Below are positions 14,991 through 23,883 of a stretch of 64,000 bases of DNA, piece after piece. A program made the translations under genes and the position numbers. The notes below the pieces were generated by a model. It made no database searches. It saw only the letters and a list, made by a program, of their open reading frames with translations, and had not been told where the DNA came from. Where the stretch lies: assembly GCF_015644725.1 (NCBI RefSeq), contig NZ_CP064795.1:2912501-2976500 (forward strand). Reading direction: 5' to 3'. The stretch is from Salinimonas marina (lineage in GTDB: Bacteria > Pseudomonadota > Gammaproteobacteria > Enterobacterales > Alteromonadaceae). Position 1 is the stretch's first letter. The number at the start of each line of letters is the position of its first letter.

Positions 14991-16145
14991 ATGCTCAAAA
15001 ACATTTCCATCGATGAGCTGGTACCGGGAATGTATGTTAGTCAGGTGGTTGAGCAAACCGGTACCATGCGGGTCCGCTCAGGCGGACTGGTCAAATCGCA
15101 GGGCATTATTGAGCAATTGCGTAATAAAGGCATAGTCCGGGTTGAAGTAGATTATGCCCGCAGCCGTCTGGCGGGCGCTCGTAAGCCCGCTTCAAAACCC
15201 GCCTCCAGTGCCGGTCTGACTAAAGCCAATACGCTTTATACTGAAGCGGTATCTATTCAAAAAGGTTTAATTGAACAGCTCAAAGCCCGTTCCGCCAATG
15301 ATGTAACCGGTACGGATCAGCTGGCGCAGCATATTATTGACGGGGTATTTGAAAATCAGGATGCGTTAGCCTGTCTGACTATGATCAAAAATACCAATGA
15401 ATACATGCTGGAACACTCTATAAATTGCAGCATCCTGATGGCCATTTTTGCCAGCCACCAGGGCTTTGATCGCGCCACCATTAATACCCTGTGTACCGGA
15501 GCGTTACTGATGGATGTGGGCATGTCGATGATCCCTGAACATATTCGCGATCACCACGGCGCGCTATCGGCAGAGCAGTGGCAAGTCATTCAGTCACATG
15601 TACCAAAAGGTCTGGCGCTGATCAGTCACTTTGCGCAAATAGAGGAGCCCGTTACAGCAATTATCGGCCAACATCATGAGCGGGTTGATGGCAGCGGTTA
15701 CCCTCAACAGTTAAAGGGCGAAGAAATTTCCATATTTGGGCGCATGGCCGCTGTGGTCGACTCGTACGATGCCATGGTTTCGAATCGGGCCCATCAGCCA
15801 GCGGTGCCTCCGGCCCTTGCCATGAAACGGCTTGCCGCCAATCAGGGGCTTGATCAGAACCTGGTGCGACAGTTCATCCGTTGTCTTGGGGTCCACCCGG
15901 TGGGCTCATTAGTGAAACTAAAAAGCGGCCGACTGGCGATGGTGGTGCAATCCAATTCAGACGAAATGCATAAGCCCGTGGTGATGACGTTTTATAGTAT
16001 CCGCAACAACAATTACAGCGAAGTAAAACGGGTGGATTTGGCGAAAGCCAATGATCGCATTGAAGCTGCGGTCCGGCCGGACGATTTTGGCATCAACCTG
16101 CCAAAATTTTTCCGCGATGTATTTATTCACCAGATGCCGGACTAA
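14991..16145 (+). CDS. DUF3391 / HD-GYP-type protein with altered HD motif
   Basis: A 384-residue cytoplasmic protein. Residues 3-55 form a DUF3391 module (SIDELVPGMYVSQVV); residues ~140-310 are HD-GYP-like, the fold that hydrolyses cyclic di-GMP. Conserved parts are His142, His203 and QHHERVDGSGYP (227-238) with GEEI and VDSYDAM after it. The hallmark His-Asp, normally in LLHDIGK, reads LLMDVGM: Met174 replaces the metal-binding His and Met178 the Lys. Catalysis is therefore doubtful and a sensing or binding role is possible. The ATG at 14991 has AAAGGA 7 bases upstream; an upstream ATG at 14937 is less likely. It converges tail to tail with gspAB, leaving 2 bases. Confidence 0.85.
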   Translation: MLKNISIDELVPGMYVSQVVEQTGTMRVRSGGLVKSQGIIEQLRNKGIVRVEVDYARSRLAGARKPASKPASSAGLTKANTLYTEAVSIQKGLIEQLKARSANDVTGTDQLAQHIIDGVFENQDALACLTMIKNTNEYMLEHSINCSILMAIFASHQGFDRATINTLCTGALLMDVGMSMIPEHIRDHHGALSAEQWQVIQSHVPKGLALISHFAQIEEPVTAIIGQHHERVDGSGYPQQLKGEEISIFGRMAAVVDSYDAMVSNRAHQPAVPPALAMKRLAANQGLDQNLVRQFIRCLGVHPVGSLVKLKSGRLAMVVQSNSDEMHKPVVMTFYSIRNNNYSEVKRVDLAKANDRIEAAVRPDDFGINLPKFFRDVFIHQMPD

Positions 16146-16147
16146 CG

Positions 16148-18172
16148 CTACCAGTCGGTCAGAGCGGCCATACTAAACTGCTCGCCCTGAAAGCCCAGAA
16201 TCACCCGCTGGCCTTCAATTTTGACCACCTGTACCTCATCATTAATCCAATCGCCTTCTCCCCGTTGTTTGCCATTAACCCGAACCCAGCGATCCGCAGG
16301 ATTGCTGGCGTACATATGGGCCGAAAACTTCATGGCAGGCAAGCGGGTCAGAAGCCGCGCCGGCAATTCGTCCACCCGCATAATATCGTCAGAAACATTG
16401 ACCGGTACTTCAGGCCCGCGCTCTGCCTTCGGGGTTTCATCCAAATCATCGATGGCCTGATTAAATTTATCCAGTAATGCCTGCGAAACCTTGGCCTGAC
16501 TGCTTTGGTCTGGTTCATTAAGTACCTTGCCGGCATAGTCATCCTGGGAGGCTGCCGGTGCTGGCTCAGGCTGACTGTCTTCGTCTGAGTGCTGGCGGGC
16601 AACTGCTGGTGCCTCTGTGGAGGCGGCAACTGGCTCCTCGGTCTGTACTGCGCTCGCCGATTCCTGCGGGTCCAAACCTTGGGCAGACTCGTCTGGCTGA
16701 GCTTCGCGGTTGCTGCCCTCATTCTTAATGTTTGCACTGACAGACGAAGTAGTAGCATCATCCACTGGGTTGGAAGGTGTTTGCGACGAGGGATTAGTGG
16801 TGTTTTGTACCAGCGTACTGCTGGAAAAAAGCGCAGGCCACCAACCTGAAGCACTGCCCCCGGCAAAGCCTAAACCTATACCCAGGATAGCGATGGCTAC
16901 AAACTGGCCAGCCTGAATCAGGGTATGGCGCCAGGGGGATGGCAGCCCCTGAATGGTAGGCAAAAACAGACTTCGGTTAAATTGTTCCGAGACCTGAGCA
17001 TCCTGGGCGCCCCGGGTATCATGATCACCGCGTAATAATTGCTGGGTCTGGGTACGGCCCACCACCGGCGTTTCTACCTCCACGGTTTGGGCCGGGTCAA
17101 TTTCAACCTCCTGCACACCCATTTCCGCCAGGCCCTGAACCATGCTATGACTGGTCACCAGCCCGGATTTTCTGATTCTCACCGGACCGTTTTGTCGGGT
17201 GACCTGCACAATCACCATGCCGGGCGTCAGCTGTTCAATAGTTAATCGCTGAACACGGTTTTCAGACATACACACTCCCCATACAAAGCCCACAGCCAGC
17301 GCGATGGCAAAGGTCATACTCAGCCATACCTGGTGGCGTCCCTGTTGGCGCTGAGCCACTACATCATCCCCCAGTATTTGGCGGGCGGCAGCAACAAACA
17401 GATGCTTTTTTACCACCGGTTGTTGCGACGTATATGCCAGGGTCAGGGCGCGGTCGCATAACAGGTTAATCACCCGGGGGATGCCGCCGGTGATCCGATG
17501 CACCGTTCGCACCGTCGCGCCACTAAACAGGCTGATATCGCCATCAGCCACCCGCAGACGATGGTCAATGTAGGAGCTGACTTCGGAGGCGCTTAGGGGC
17601 AACAAATGATAACGGGCAGTAATTCGCTGAGCCAGCTGACGCAATTCATTGCGTTTTAGCAGGTGTTGTAATTCGGGCTGACCAATCAACACCACTTTCA
17701 GGAGTTTCTGACGGTTTGTTTCTAAATTAGTTAACAGCCGCAATTGTTCCAGCACTTCCGGCATCAGGTGTTGAGCCTCGTCAATCAGCAGTACCGTATT
17801 AAAACCGGCCTGATGATTATCGGCCAGCTTGGTCAGGATATGATCGGTGAAGTATTTCAGGCTAGCCTGTCCGGCATCGTAATTAATACCCAGCTCATCA
17901 CACACGGTAGCCAGCAGCTCCAGCGCAGAAAGTGTTGGATTTAATATCATGGCGACCTGAGTATTATCAGGCAGTTGTTGTAACAGCTTACGCGAAACCG
18001 TGGTTTTGCCGGTCCCCACTTCACCGGTTAGCATCACAAACCCGCCGCTTTCACGCAGCCCAAAGGTTAAGTGCGCCAGCGCCTCTTTGTGCCGGGGGCT
18101 CATGTACAAATAGTCGGGGTTTGGAGCAATCGAAAACGGGTTATCATTCAGCCCGAAATAATTCAGATACAT
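16148..18172 (-). CDS. gspAB: GspA-GspB fusion (type II secretion) with internal DUF3391-like module
   Basis: A 674-residue protein. Residues 1-270 are an ExeA/GspA-type AAA ATPase (Walker A GEVGTGKT at 50-57, Walker B VLLIDEAQ at 127-134). A hydrophobic segment lies at 283-301. Residues 308-360 match DUF3391 (LTIEQLTPGMVIVQV). A second hydrophobic segment (~421-440) is followed by a long Ser/Glu/Gln-rich linker and a GspB-type C-terminal domain (610-674, LPAMKFSAHMYASNPADRWV). GspA and GspB help assemble the secretin of the type II system through the cell wall; fused GspAB is known in vibrios. The DUF3391 insert is unusual. A GGGGAG at 17275-17280 precedes Met302, a possible internal start. 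No other gsp genes are in the window. Confidence 0.88.
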   Translation of the reverse strand: MYLNYFGLNDNPFSIAPNPDYLYMSPRHKEALAHLTFGLRESGGFVMLTGEVGTGKTTVSRKLLQQLPDNTQVAMILNPTLSALELLATVCDELGINYDAGQASLKYFTDHILTKLADNHQAGFNTVLLIDEAQHLMPEVLEQLRLLTNLETNRQKLLKVVLIGQPELQHLLKRNELRQLAQRITARYHLLPLSASEVSSYIDHRLRVADGDISLFSGATVRTVHRITGGIPRVINLLCDRALTLAYTSQQPVVKKHLFVAAARQILGDDVVAQRQQGRHQVWLSMTFAIALAVGFVWGVCMSENRVQRLTIEQLTPGMVIVQVTRQNGPVRIRKSGLVTSHSMVQGLAEMGVQEVEIDPAQTVEVETPVVGRTQTQQLLRGDHDTRGAQDAQVSEQFNRSLFLPTIQGLPSPWRHTLIQAGQFVAIAILGIGLGFAGGSASGWWPALFSSSTLVQNTTNPSSQTPSNPVDDATTSSVSANIKNEGSNREAQPDESAQGLDPQESASAVQTEEPVAASTEAPAVARQHSDEDSQPEPAPAASQDDYAGKVLNEPDQSSQAKVSQALLDKFNQAIDDLDETPKAERGPEVPVNVSDDIMRVDELPARLLTRLPAMKFSAHMYASNPADRWVRVNGKQRGEGDWINDEVQVVKIEGQRVILGFQGEQFSMAALTDW

Positions 18173-18320
18173 GCAACAGCTTCAAATGTGTGGGAATACG
18201 CCAATAAAACTACCCAGTGCCCGGGCATATGTCAAAACATCCACGCGCTGACAGTGCATTTTTTTGTGTATCAGGCATAATTTACAACCATCTTCTGCGT
18301 TCGGGAACACACAGCAATCT

Positions 18321-19418
18321 ATGAAAACCTATCTGGTCGGCGGCGCGGTACGTGACGAGCTGCTTAATCGTCCTGTTACCGAAAAAGACTGGGTGGTCAC
18401 CGGGGCCACCGAACAAATGATGCTGGAACGGGGGTTTACCCGGGTAGGTAAAGATTTTCCGGTGTTTTTACATCCTCAGACCAAAGATGAACATGCGCTG
18501 GCACGGCTGGAACGAAAAACAGGCAAAGGTTATACCGGTTTTGTGTGTGAAGCCGGGCCTGAGGTGACGCTGGAAGAAGACCTACAGCGACGTGATTTGA
18601 CCATCAATGCTATGGCCAAAGACAGCAATGGTCAGATTATCGACCCCTACCAAGGTCAGCAGGATTTGGCGGATCGCACTTTGCGTCATGTATCGGCAGC
18701 CTTTAGTGAAGATCCTCTGCGCATTTTTCGGGTGGCCCGTTTTGCTGCTCGTTATCATCTGGTGGGGTTTACCGTAGCGCCTGAAACTGAGCAGCTTATG
18801 CAACAAATGGCGGCTACCGGTATGCTTAGCGAGCTGACCGCGGAGCGGGTCTGGCAGGAGACCCGTCGGGCCGTAATGGAAGATCAGGGCTCGGTTTTTT
18901 TTGGTGTGCTCAACAGTGCCCACAGTCTCAACGACTGGTTTCCTGAGCTGACCCCGTTTACCCCCGAGCGGGTCAAACCACTCAAACTCGCCTGTAAAGA
19001 TAACGCTGAACTGCCAACACGAATGGCCTGTTTAACCGGCTTGATGAGCCCGGATGAGGCCAGTGCGCTGGTAAAACGGCTTAAATGCCCAAACCCGGTA
19101 AGCGAACTGGCCGAATTAGCCGCCCACTATTGCCCGGCACTGCTATCAAGCCCCGACCCGCGGCAATTACTGGATATTTTCAACCGATGTGATGCCTGGC
19201 GCCGCCCTGACCGCTTTAACTTGTTACATCAGGTCACCGGTTATATTGGCAAGGCCCAGCTTATAAACTGGCCCGCCGCCATCATCTTACAGGCACATCA
19301 ACACGCCAGCGCCGTGGATGTGCAGCAAATTATTGCTGCCGGTCATAAAGGCGCACAAATAAAAATGGCGTTGGAAAATGCCCGGTTGCAGGTCATAGAA
19401 AAAATACTCAGCAATTAA
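18321..19418 (+). CDS. cca: CCA tRNA nucleotidyltransferase (no HD domain seen)
   Basis: This enzyme adds or repairs the 3' CCA of tRNAs. From the ATG at 18321 the product is 365 residues and starts with the class II nucleotidyltransferase signature YLVGGAVRDELLNRPVTEKD. The RRDLTINAMA motif and the RIFRVARFAARY segment are present. E. coli Cca is about 412 residues and has a C-terminal HD phosphohydrolase domain; I see no HDxxK motif here, so this is the shorter, HD-less type. The longer frame starting at 18264 adds a leader with no ribosome-binding site. Divergent from gspAB. Confidence 0.96.
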   Translation: MKTYLVGGAVRDELLNRPVTEKDWVVTGATEQMMLERGFTRVGKDFPVFLHPQTKDEHALARLERKTGKGYTGFVCEAGPEVTLEEDLQRRDLTINAMAKDSNGQIIDPYQGQQDLADRTLRHVSAAFSEDPLRIFRVARFAARYHLVGFTVAPETEQLMQQMAATGMLSELTAERVWQETRRAVMEDQGSVFFGVLNSAHSLNDWFPELTPFTPERVKPLKLACKDNAELPTRMACLTGLMSPDEASALVKRLKCPNPVSELAELAAHYCPALLSSPDPRQLLDIFNRCDAWRRPDRFNLLHQVTGYIGKAQLINWPAAIILQAHQHASAVDVQQIIAAGHKGAQIKMALENARLQVIEKILSN

Positions 19419-19490
19419 GCAACGAATCCTGCTTCACGCTGCCTTGTACAGTGTTACAATATCGTTTTTGTATTGAGTATTAGCACAACT

Positions 19491-20735
19491 ATGACATTTC
19501 AGGAACTTGATCTTGACGATACCCTTTGCCATGCCGTGGCGGACATGGGCTTCGACAAGCCTACCTCTATTCAGTCTATGGTGATCCCACAGGCCATGGA
19601 CGGTCAGGACATTCTGGCAAGTGCGCCCACCGGTACGGGCAAAACCGCAGCCTTCCTGTTGCCTGCATGTCAGTTTTTGCTTGATTACCCGCGTAAAGAG
19701 CCAGGCTCGACCCGCATATTGATTCTTACACCCACCCGTGAGCTGGCGATTCAGGTCTTTGAGCAGGCCAAGGCGATTACCGCCCATACCAATTTAGTTT
19801 GTGGGGTTATCACCGGCGGCATCAATTATGGCACCGATCGCGAAACACTGAACCAGAATCTGGATATTCTGGTGGCCACGCCGGGACGCCTGCACGAACA
19901 TATTCGTCTGGAGTCTGCCGATTGCCGGAATATCGAATGCCTGATTCTGGACGAAGCTGACCGCATGCTGGATATGGGCTTTGCGACCATCGTGAATCAG
20001 ATAGCCGCTGAAGCGCGCTGGCGTAAACAGAATATGTTGTTTTCGGCGACCCTGGAAGGCAAGGGCGTAAAAACCTTCGCCACCGAAATTTTGAACGACC
20101 CGGCGGTGATAGAAGCCTCGCCCTCGCGCAAAGAAAAAGCCAAGATTTTACAATGGTTCCATCATGCCGATACGTTAAAACACAAACAAGAATTGCTGGT
20201 CCACATTCTTAAACATGACATCACCAATGCGGTGGTGTTTGTAAAAACCCGTGAGCGACTGCAATCCCTTAAAGATTATTTGGCCAGCCAGGATATTATG
20301 ACGTGCTGGCTTCAGGGTGAAATGCCCCAGGACAAACGTAACGCTGCCCTGGCTCGCTTTAAATCGGGTGAGGTGCCGGTGCTGCTGGCGACCGATGTTG
20401 CGGCCCGTGGTCTGGATGTGCCCAATGTGTCGCATGTCATCAATTACGATATGCCGCGTAAAGCCGACACCTATGTTCACCGTATTGGCCGTACCGGCCG
20501 CGCAGGCGCCAAAGGGATTGCCATTTCGCTGGTCGAAGCGCACGATTTAGGGGTTGTCGGGCGCATCAGCCGTTATACCGAAGAACCCTTAAAGGCCCGG
20601 GTTATCGATGGATTGCGTCCGCAAAACAAAACCCCTAAAGTGGCGCCGAAAAAGAAAAAAGTGAAAAAAGACGCGGTGAAAAAGTCTGGCGCCAAAAAAG
20701 CGGGTAAAAAGAAGACCACCAAAAAGAAATCGTAA
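19491..20735 (+). CDS. srmB: DEAD-box RNA helicase SrmB
   Basis: SrmB remodels 23S rRNA early in large-subunit assembly. The 414-residue protein has the Q motif (PTSIQSMVIPQ), motif I SAPTGTGKT, Ia PTRELA, motif II DEAD within LILDEADRMLDMGF, motif III SAT, and HRIGRTGRAG. SrmB-specific features are EARWRKQNMLFSATLEGKG and a Lys-rich basic tail (about residues 375-414) for RNA binding. The ATG at 19491 is preferred; a TTG at 19473 would add six residues. rdgB follows after 12 bases, so the two are probably co-transcribed. Confidence 0.95.
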   Translation: MTFQELDLDDTLCHAVADMGFDKPTSIQSMVIPQAMDGQDILASAPTGTGKTAAFLLPACQFLLDYPRKEPGSTRILILTPTRELAIQVFEQAKAITAHTNLVCGVITGGINYGTDRETLNQNLDILVATPGRLHEHIRLESADCRNIECLILDEADRMLDMGFATIVNQIAAEARWRKQNMLFSATLEGKGVKTFATEILNDPAVIEASPSRKEKAKILQWFHHADTLKHKQELLVHILKHDITNAVVFVKTRERLQSLKDYLASQDIMTCWLQGEMPQDKRNAALARFKSGEVPVLLATDVAARGLDVPNVSHVINYDMPRKADTYVHRIGRTGRAGAKGIAISLVEAHDLGVVGRISRYTEEPLKARVIDGLRPQNKTPKVAPKKKKVKKDAVKKSGAKKAGKKKTTKKKS

Positions 20736-20747
20736 CAAGGATATTTT

Positions 20748-21350
20748 ATGGCCTTTCCTGACAAAATTGTGCTTGCTACCGGCAACAGTGGCAAGCTGAA
20801 AGAGTTTTCTAACCTGTTCAGCGAGCAACAGGTCAATATTGTGGGTCAAACCGATTTGGGGGTCACAGAAGTCCCGGAAACCGGCACCACCTTTGTAGAA
20901 AATGCCATTATCAAAGCCCGACACGCGGCCCGCCAAACCGGATTACCTGCCATCGCCGATGACTCGGGGATTGTCGTGAACGCCTTAGGCGGAGCGCCGG
21001 GGATCCATTCGGCACGCTTTGCCGGCGATGAGGCCAATGACACCCAAAATATTGAACTGTTGTTAAGCCGCATGAATGGTGAGGCCGACCGCCGCGCGCA
21101 TTTTATGTGCACCCTGGTTTATCTGCGCCATGCCGATGATCCTGTGCCGCTTATCAGTCAGGGTCACTGGCATGGCCTTATCACCAGCCAGGTGAGTGGC
21201 CATGGCGGCTTTGGTTATGACCCGGTGTTTTATGTGCCTGCTCAGGAATGTACTGCTGCCGAGCTGGACAGCAAAACCAAAAACAGCCTGAGCCACCGTG
21301 GTCAGGCTATGGCATTTTTACTGCAGCAAATGAGACAGGCTTTTGCGTAA
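20748..21350 (+). CDS. rdgB: Non-canonical purine NTP pyrophosphatase (dITP/XTP)
   Basis: RdgB removes dITP, ITP and XTP from the nucleotide pool. The 200-residue product is the usual size and shows LATGNSGKLKEF at residues 8-19, the TFVENAIIKARHAA segment, the catalytic ADDSGIVVNALGGAPG and GFGYDPVFYVP, plus the final SHRGQA motif. An AAGGA ribosome-binding site precedes the ATG. Its last 8 bases overlap the start of hemW; the rdgB-hemW pair is conserved in gammaproteobacteria. Confidence 0.98.
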   Translation: MAFPDKIVLATGNSGKLKEFSNLFSEQQVNIVGQTDLGVTEVPETGTTFVENAIIKARHAARQTGLPAIADDSGIVVNALGGAPGIHSARFAGDEANDTQNIELLLSRMNGEADRRAHFMCTLVYLRHADDPVPLISQGHWHGLITSQVSGHGGFGYDPVFYVPAQECTAAELDSKTKNSLSHRGQAMAFLLQQMRQAFA

Positions 21351-22482
21351 TCCTCCCTTAAGCCTGTACATCCATATCCCGTGGTGTGTACAAAAATGTC
21401 CGTATTGCGACTTTAACTCCCACGGGCTTAAGGATGCTTTACCTGAAAGCGAGTATGTCGCTCATTTGCTTAATGATTTGGCGGATGATGCAACTCGGAT
21501 TGGCCAGCGCGAGGTCACCACCATTTTTATCGGCGGCGGCACCCCCAGCTTATTCAGCGAACATGCCATCGGACAATTGCTGACCGGAGTGAAAGAGCGG
21601 GTGAATCTGGCCGCCGATGCCGAAATCACCCTAGAGGCCAATCCGGGTACACTAGAGTCTGATCGATTCAAAGGCTATGTGGAGGCGGGTATCAACCGTA
21701 TTTCGGTGGGGATCCAAAGCTTTAAGCCCGAGCATTTGTCGGTGTTGGGGCGTATCCATGATACCGCCCAGGCCAAGCAGGCGATTCACCAGGCCCATCA
21801 TGCCGGCCTCAATAGTTTTAACCTGGACCTGATGCATGGTTTGCCCGACCAGAGTGTTGCCGATGCCATGAGCGATTTGGACGAAGCGATTTTTGCTGAT
21901 CCGGCGCATCTGTCCTGGTATCAGCTTACCATCGAACCAAATACCCCGTTTTATTCACGGCCACCGGAGCTGCCCGGCGACGATATTTTGTGGGACATCC
22001 AGCAGGCTGGTCACGCTCGCCTGCGGGCTGCCGGGTATGCGCAGTATGAAATTTCCGGCTACTGTAAACCCGGCAATGAATGCCAGCACAATCTTAATTA
22101 CTGGCGATTTGGTGATTATCTGGGCATTGGCTGTGGCGCGCACGGTAAAATTACTGACCCGGTCCATGGTCATATTACCCGTACGGTAAAAGTGAAACAC
22201 CCTCGGGGCTATATGGAGTTATCCAGGCCCTACCTGGACAGTGAGCAAAGGGTGGCAGCTGAAGATCTAGCCTTTGAGTTCTTTATGAATCGCTTTCGGC
22301 TTGTGGAGCCCTGCCCTAAAGAGGATTTTTCTGCTTTCACCGGGGCCAGTCTTACTGTCGAACAGCAACAAAGTCTGGAACAGGCCCAACACAAGGGTCT
22401 GTTAGAAATCAGTGCAACCCACTGGCAGGTCACTGACAAGGGTCGTCGTTATCTGAACAGTCTGTTGTCGGCGTTTGTTTAA
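21343..22482 (+). CDS. hemW: Radical SAM protein HemW (heme chaperone)
   Basis: HemW is a CPDH-like radical SAM protein that binds heme and is thought to deliver it to respiratory enzymes. The 379-residue protein has the CxxxCxxC motif of the radical SAM cluster (Cys15, Cys19, Cys22 in PWCVQKCPYC), GGGTPSL, and EANPGT. HemW uses CxxxCxxC, unlike coproporphyrinogen dehydrogenase HemN, which has an extra Cys and an N-terminal extension. The start is a TTG at 21343, inside the end of rdgB; no ATG exists before the Cys motif. It converges with the yggN-like gene, the stop codons overlapping by 4 bases. Confidence 0.96.
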   Translation: MRNPPLSLYIHIPWCVQKCPYCDFNSHGLKDALPESEYVAHLLNDLADDATRIGQREVTTIFIGGGTPSLFSEHAIGQLLTGVKERVNLAADAEITLEANPGTLESDRFKGYVEAGINRISVGIQSFKPEHLSVLGRIHDTAQAKQAIHQAHHAGLNSFNLDLMHGLPDQSVADAMSDLDEAIFADPAHLSWYQLTIEPNTPFYSRPPELPGDDILWDIQQAGHARLRAAGYAQYEISGYCKPGNECQHNLNYWRFGDYLGIGCGAHGKITDPVHGHITRTVKVKHPRGYMELSRPYLDSEQRVAAEDLAFEFFMNRFRLVEPCPKEDFSAFTGASLTVEQQQSLEQAQHKGLLEISATHWQVTDKGRRYLNSLLSAFV

Positions 22483-23273
22483 TTATTTGAAGTGATCACG
22501 TTGAAAGGCTCCAGCGCTTCCACTGAGCGGCGTAGCTTTTCTTCAGTTTTATCCAGCTGTTTGAGTTTGTCACAAAACCAGTGCGCCTTGTTTTTCAGCG
22601 ATAGTGCCTTGGGGCCTACATCATGCTCCAGTTGCTCTCCCACCGCTTCCAGCTGACGGGTTAATTCAGCCAGCTTGTCACTGTCGACATCACTATTGGT
22701 GGCATTAATGCCACTGATAGCCGAAAGAATGCCACCAATCGATGTGGAAATCGTGCCTTCCAGCTGTGCTTCTATTTCGGTATCAACAAATTCATCAACA
22801 CTTTCCAGCGATCCCGGGCCGATAAAATAGTGATCACTGGCATGACGGAATTTTTCTTTAACCCGGCTTTTTACCCGGTTCATTGATTCCTGCAAGCGTT
22901 CGTAGCTGTCATGATCGCTGCCCACCAACCCCTGATAAACATGATCAATAGTATCCACCGCCAAGTCCACGCCTTCGGTGGCCAGAATAATCATCTTTGG
23001 CACCACATAATGCAAACCTTCGGCGTACTCCCTAAGCCACTCTTGCTGCTGAGGACTGAGCTGCTGCCAGCGCCCCTGTACAAACAGCTGATCTTGCTGA
23101 TTAATTTGCACCAGGGTGCGGGATTTTTCCATTACCCGCACCTGTTCATCGTTAACCACCAGCCCATAGGCAAAATCGATATCACAGGTAAATTCAGCCG
23201 CCTGAGAACCGGAGCTTAATAGGAGGGCGAAGATTACCGCACTCAGAGATTTAGGTATTGTGGACATCATCAT
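22479..23273 (-). CDS. YggN-like exported protein (DUF2884)
   Basis: A 264-residue protein with an N-terminal signal peptide (TIPKSLSAVIFALLLSSGSQA, cleavage near SQA-AE), so probably periplasmic. The mature part matches the DUF2884/YggN family: CDIDFAYGLVVNDEQVRV, the QGRWQQLSPQQQEWL segment, and two Cys. In E. coli yggN also lies near rdgB-hemW. Function is unknown. Three ATGs in a row (23267-23273) can serve as start; a longer frame to 23333 would put extra residues before the signal and is less likely. Confidence 0.85.
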   Translation of the reverse strand: MMMSTIPKSLSAVIFALLLSSGSQAAEFTCDIDFAYGLVVNDEQVRVMEKSRTLVQINQQDQLFVQGRWQQLSPQQQEWLREYAEGLHYVVPKMIILATEGVDLAVDTIDHVYQGLVGSDHDSYERLQESMNRVKSRVKEKFRHASDHYFIGPGSLESVDEFVDTEIEAQLEGTISTSIGGILSAISGINATNSDVDSDKLAELTRQLEAVGEQLEHDVGPKALSLKNKAHWFCDKLKQLDKTEEKLRRSVEALEPFNVITSNN

Positions 23274-23373
23274 ACTGCTTAGTTTGAACCGCAGCAGGAT
23301 AAATAAAAAGGCAGAATGAGTCCAATCTGCCAATATTCAGGTTAAAGTTCGAACAACTAAGGTACCGTGTGGG

Positions 23374-23883
23374 CTATGGTTGCAAATAGGTTCTTACCAG
23401 ACGCACATACACAAACCGGTCTTTTTGTTTCACCGAATGACTTGAATTAAAAAAGGCGACTACCCAGGCCCGCTGCGGGTCAGCCAGCGACGGGGTTGAA
23501 GTCCAGAAGTCATCCGCTGGGGTGGCCGGAAAAAAGGTTTCATTAATGGCCGGGCGCACACACAAACGATTGGTGACCGAAGCCAGCTCTTTCACATTGG
23601 GCAGACGCCAGCCGGCCAGAGTGTCATCATTGGCCTGATGCGCCAGTTCCAATGCTTGCTGCCAGGTATACTTTTTAGCCTGACCGGTGCAGGTCGTCCC
23701 GTCCCACTCCTGCCCCTGGGCACAGCGCTGCCATACCAGCTGGGTGGTGGTATGTAATACCTGGGCATCCTCCAGCTCGTTGAAATTTTCATCCGGCGTC
23801 GTTGCCTCGCCGGTCGTCAGACAATACTGGGCCAGCGTCCACGGACTCAGGATCAGCAAAAAACTCATCAGTAAGGCTTTCAT
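23374..23883 (-). CDS. Exported DUF1566 (Lcl C-terminal domain) protein
   Basis: A 169-residue protein with a signal peptide (ALLMSFLLILSPWTLAQ). The rest is one DUF1566 domain: TTQLVWQRCAQGQEWDG, the WQQALELA and GWRLPNVKELASV core, FWTSTPS and YVRLVR near the end. Such domains occur in secreted or surface proteins of aquatic bacteria; their ligand is unknown. It overlaps the upstream lipoprotein gene by 4 bases, and that protein ends in the same domain, so the two probably work together. Confidence 0.82.
   Translation of the reverse strand: MKALLMSFLLILSPWTLAQYCLTTGEATTPDENFNELEDAQVLHTTTQLVWQRCAQGQEWDGTTCTGQAKKYTWQQALELAHQANDDTLAGWRLPNVKELASVTNRLCVRPAINETFFPATPADDFWTSTPSLADPQRAWVVAFFNSSHSVKQKDRFVYVRLVRTYLQP

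Noticed and set aside
16348..16866. Arg/Pro-rich 172-codon frame antisense-phase to the gspAB linker
   Set aside because: It is the shifted reading of the repetitive Ser/Glu/Gln linker on the same strand.
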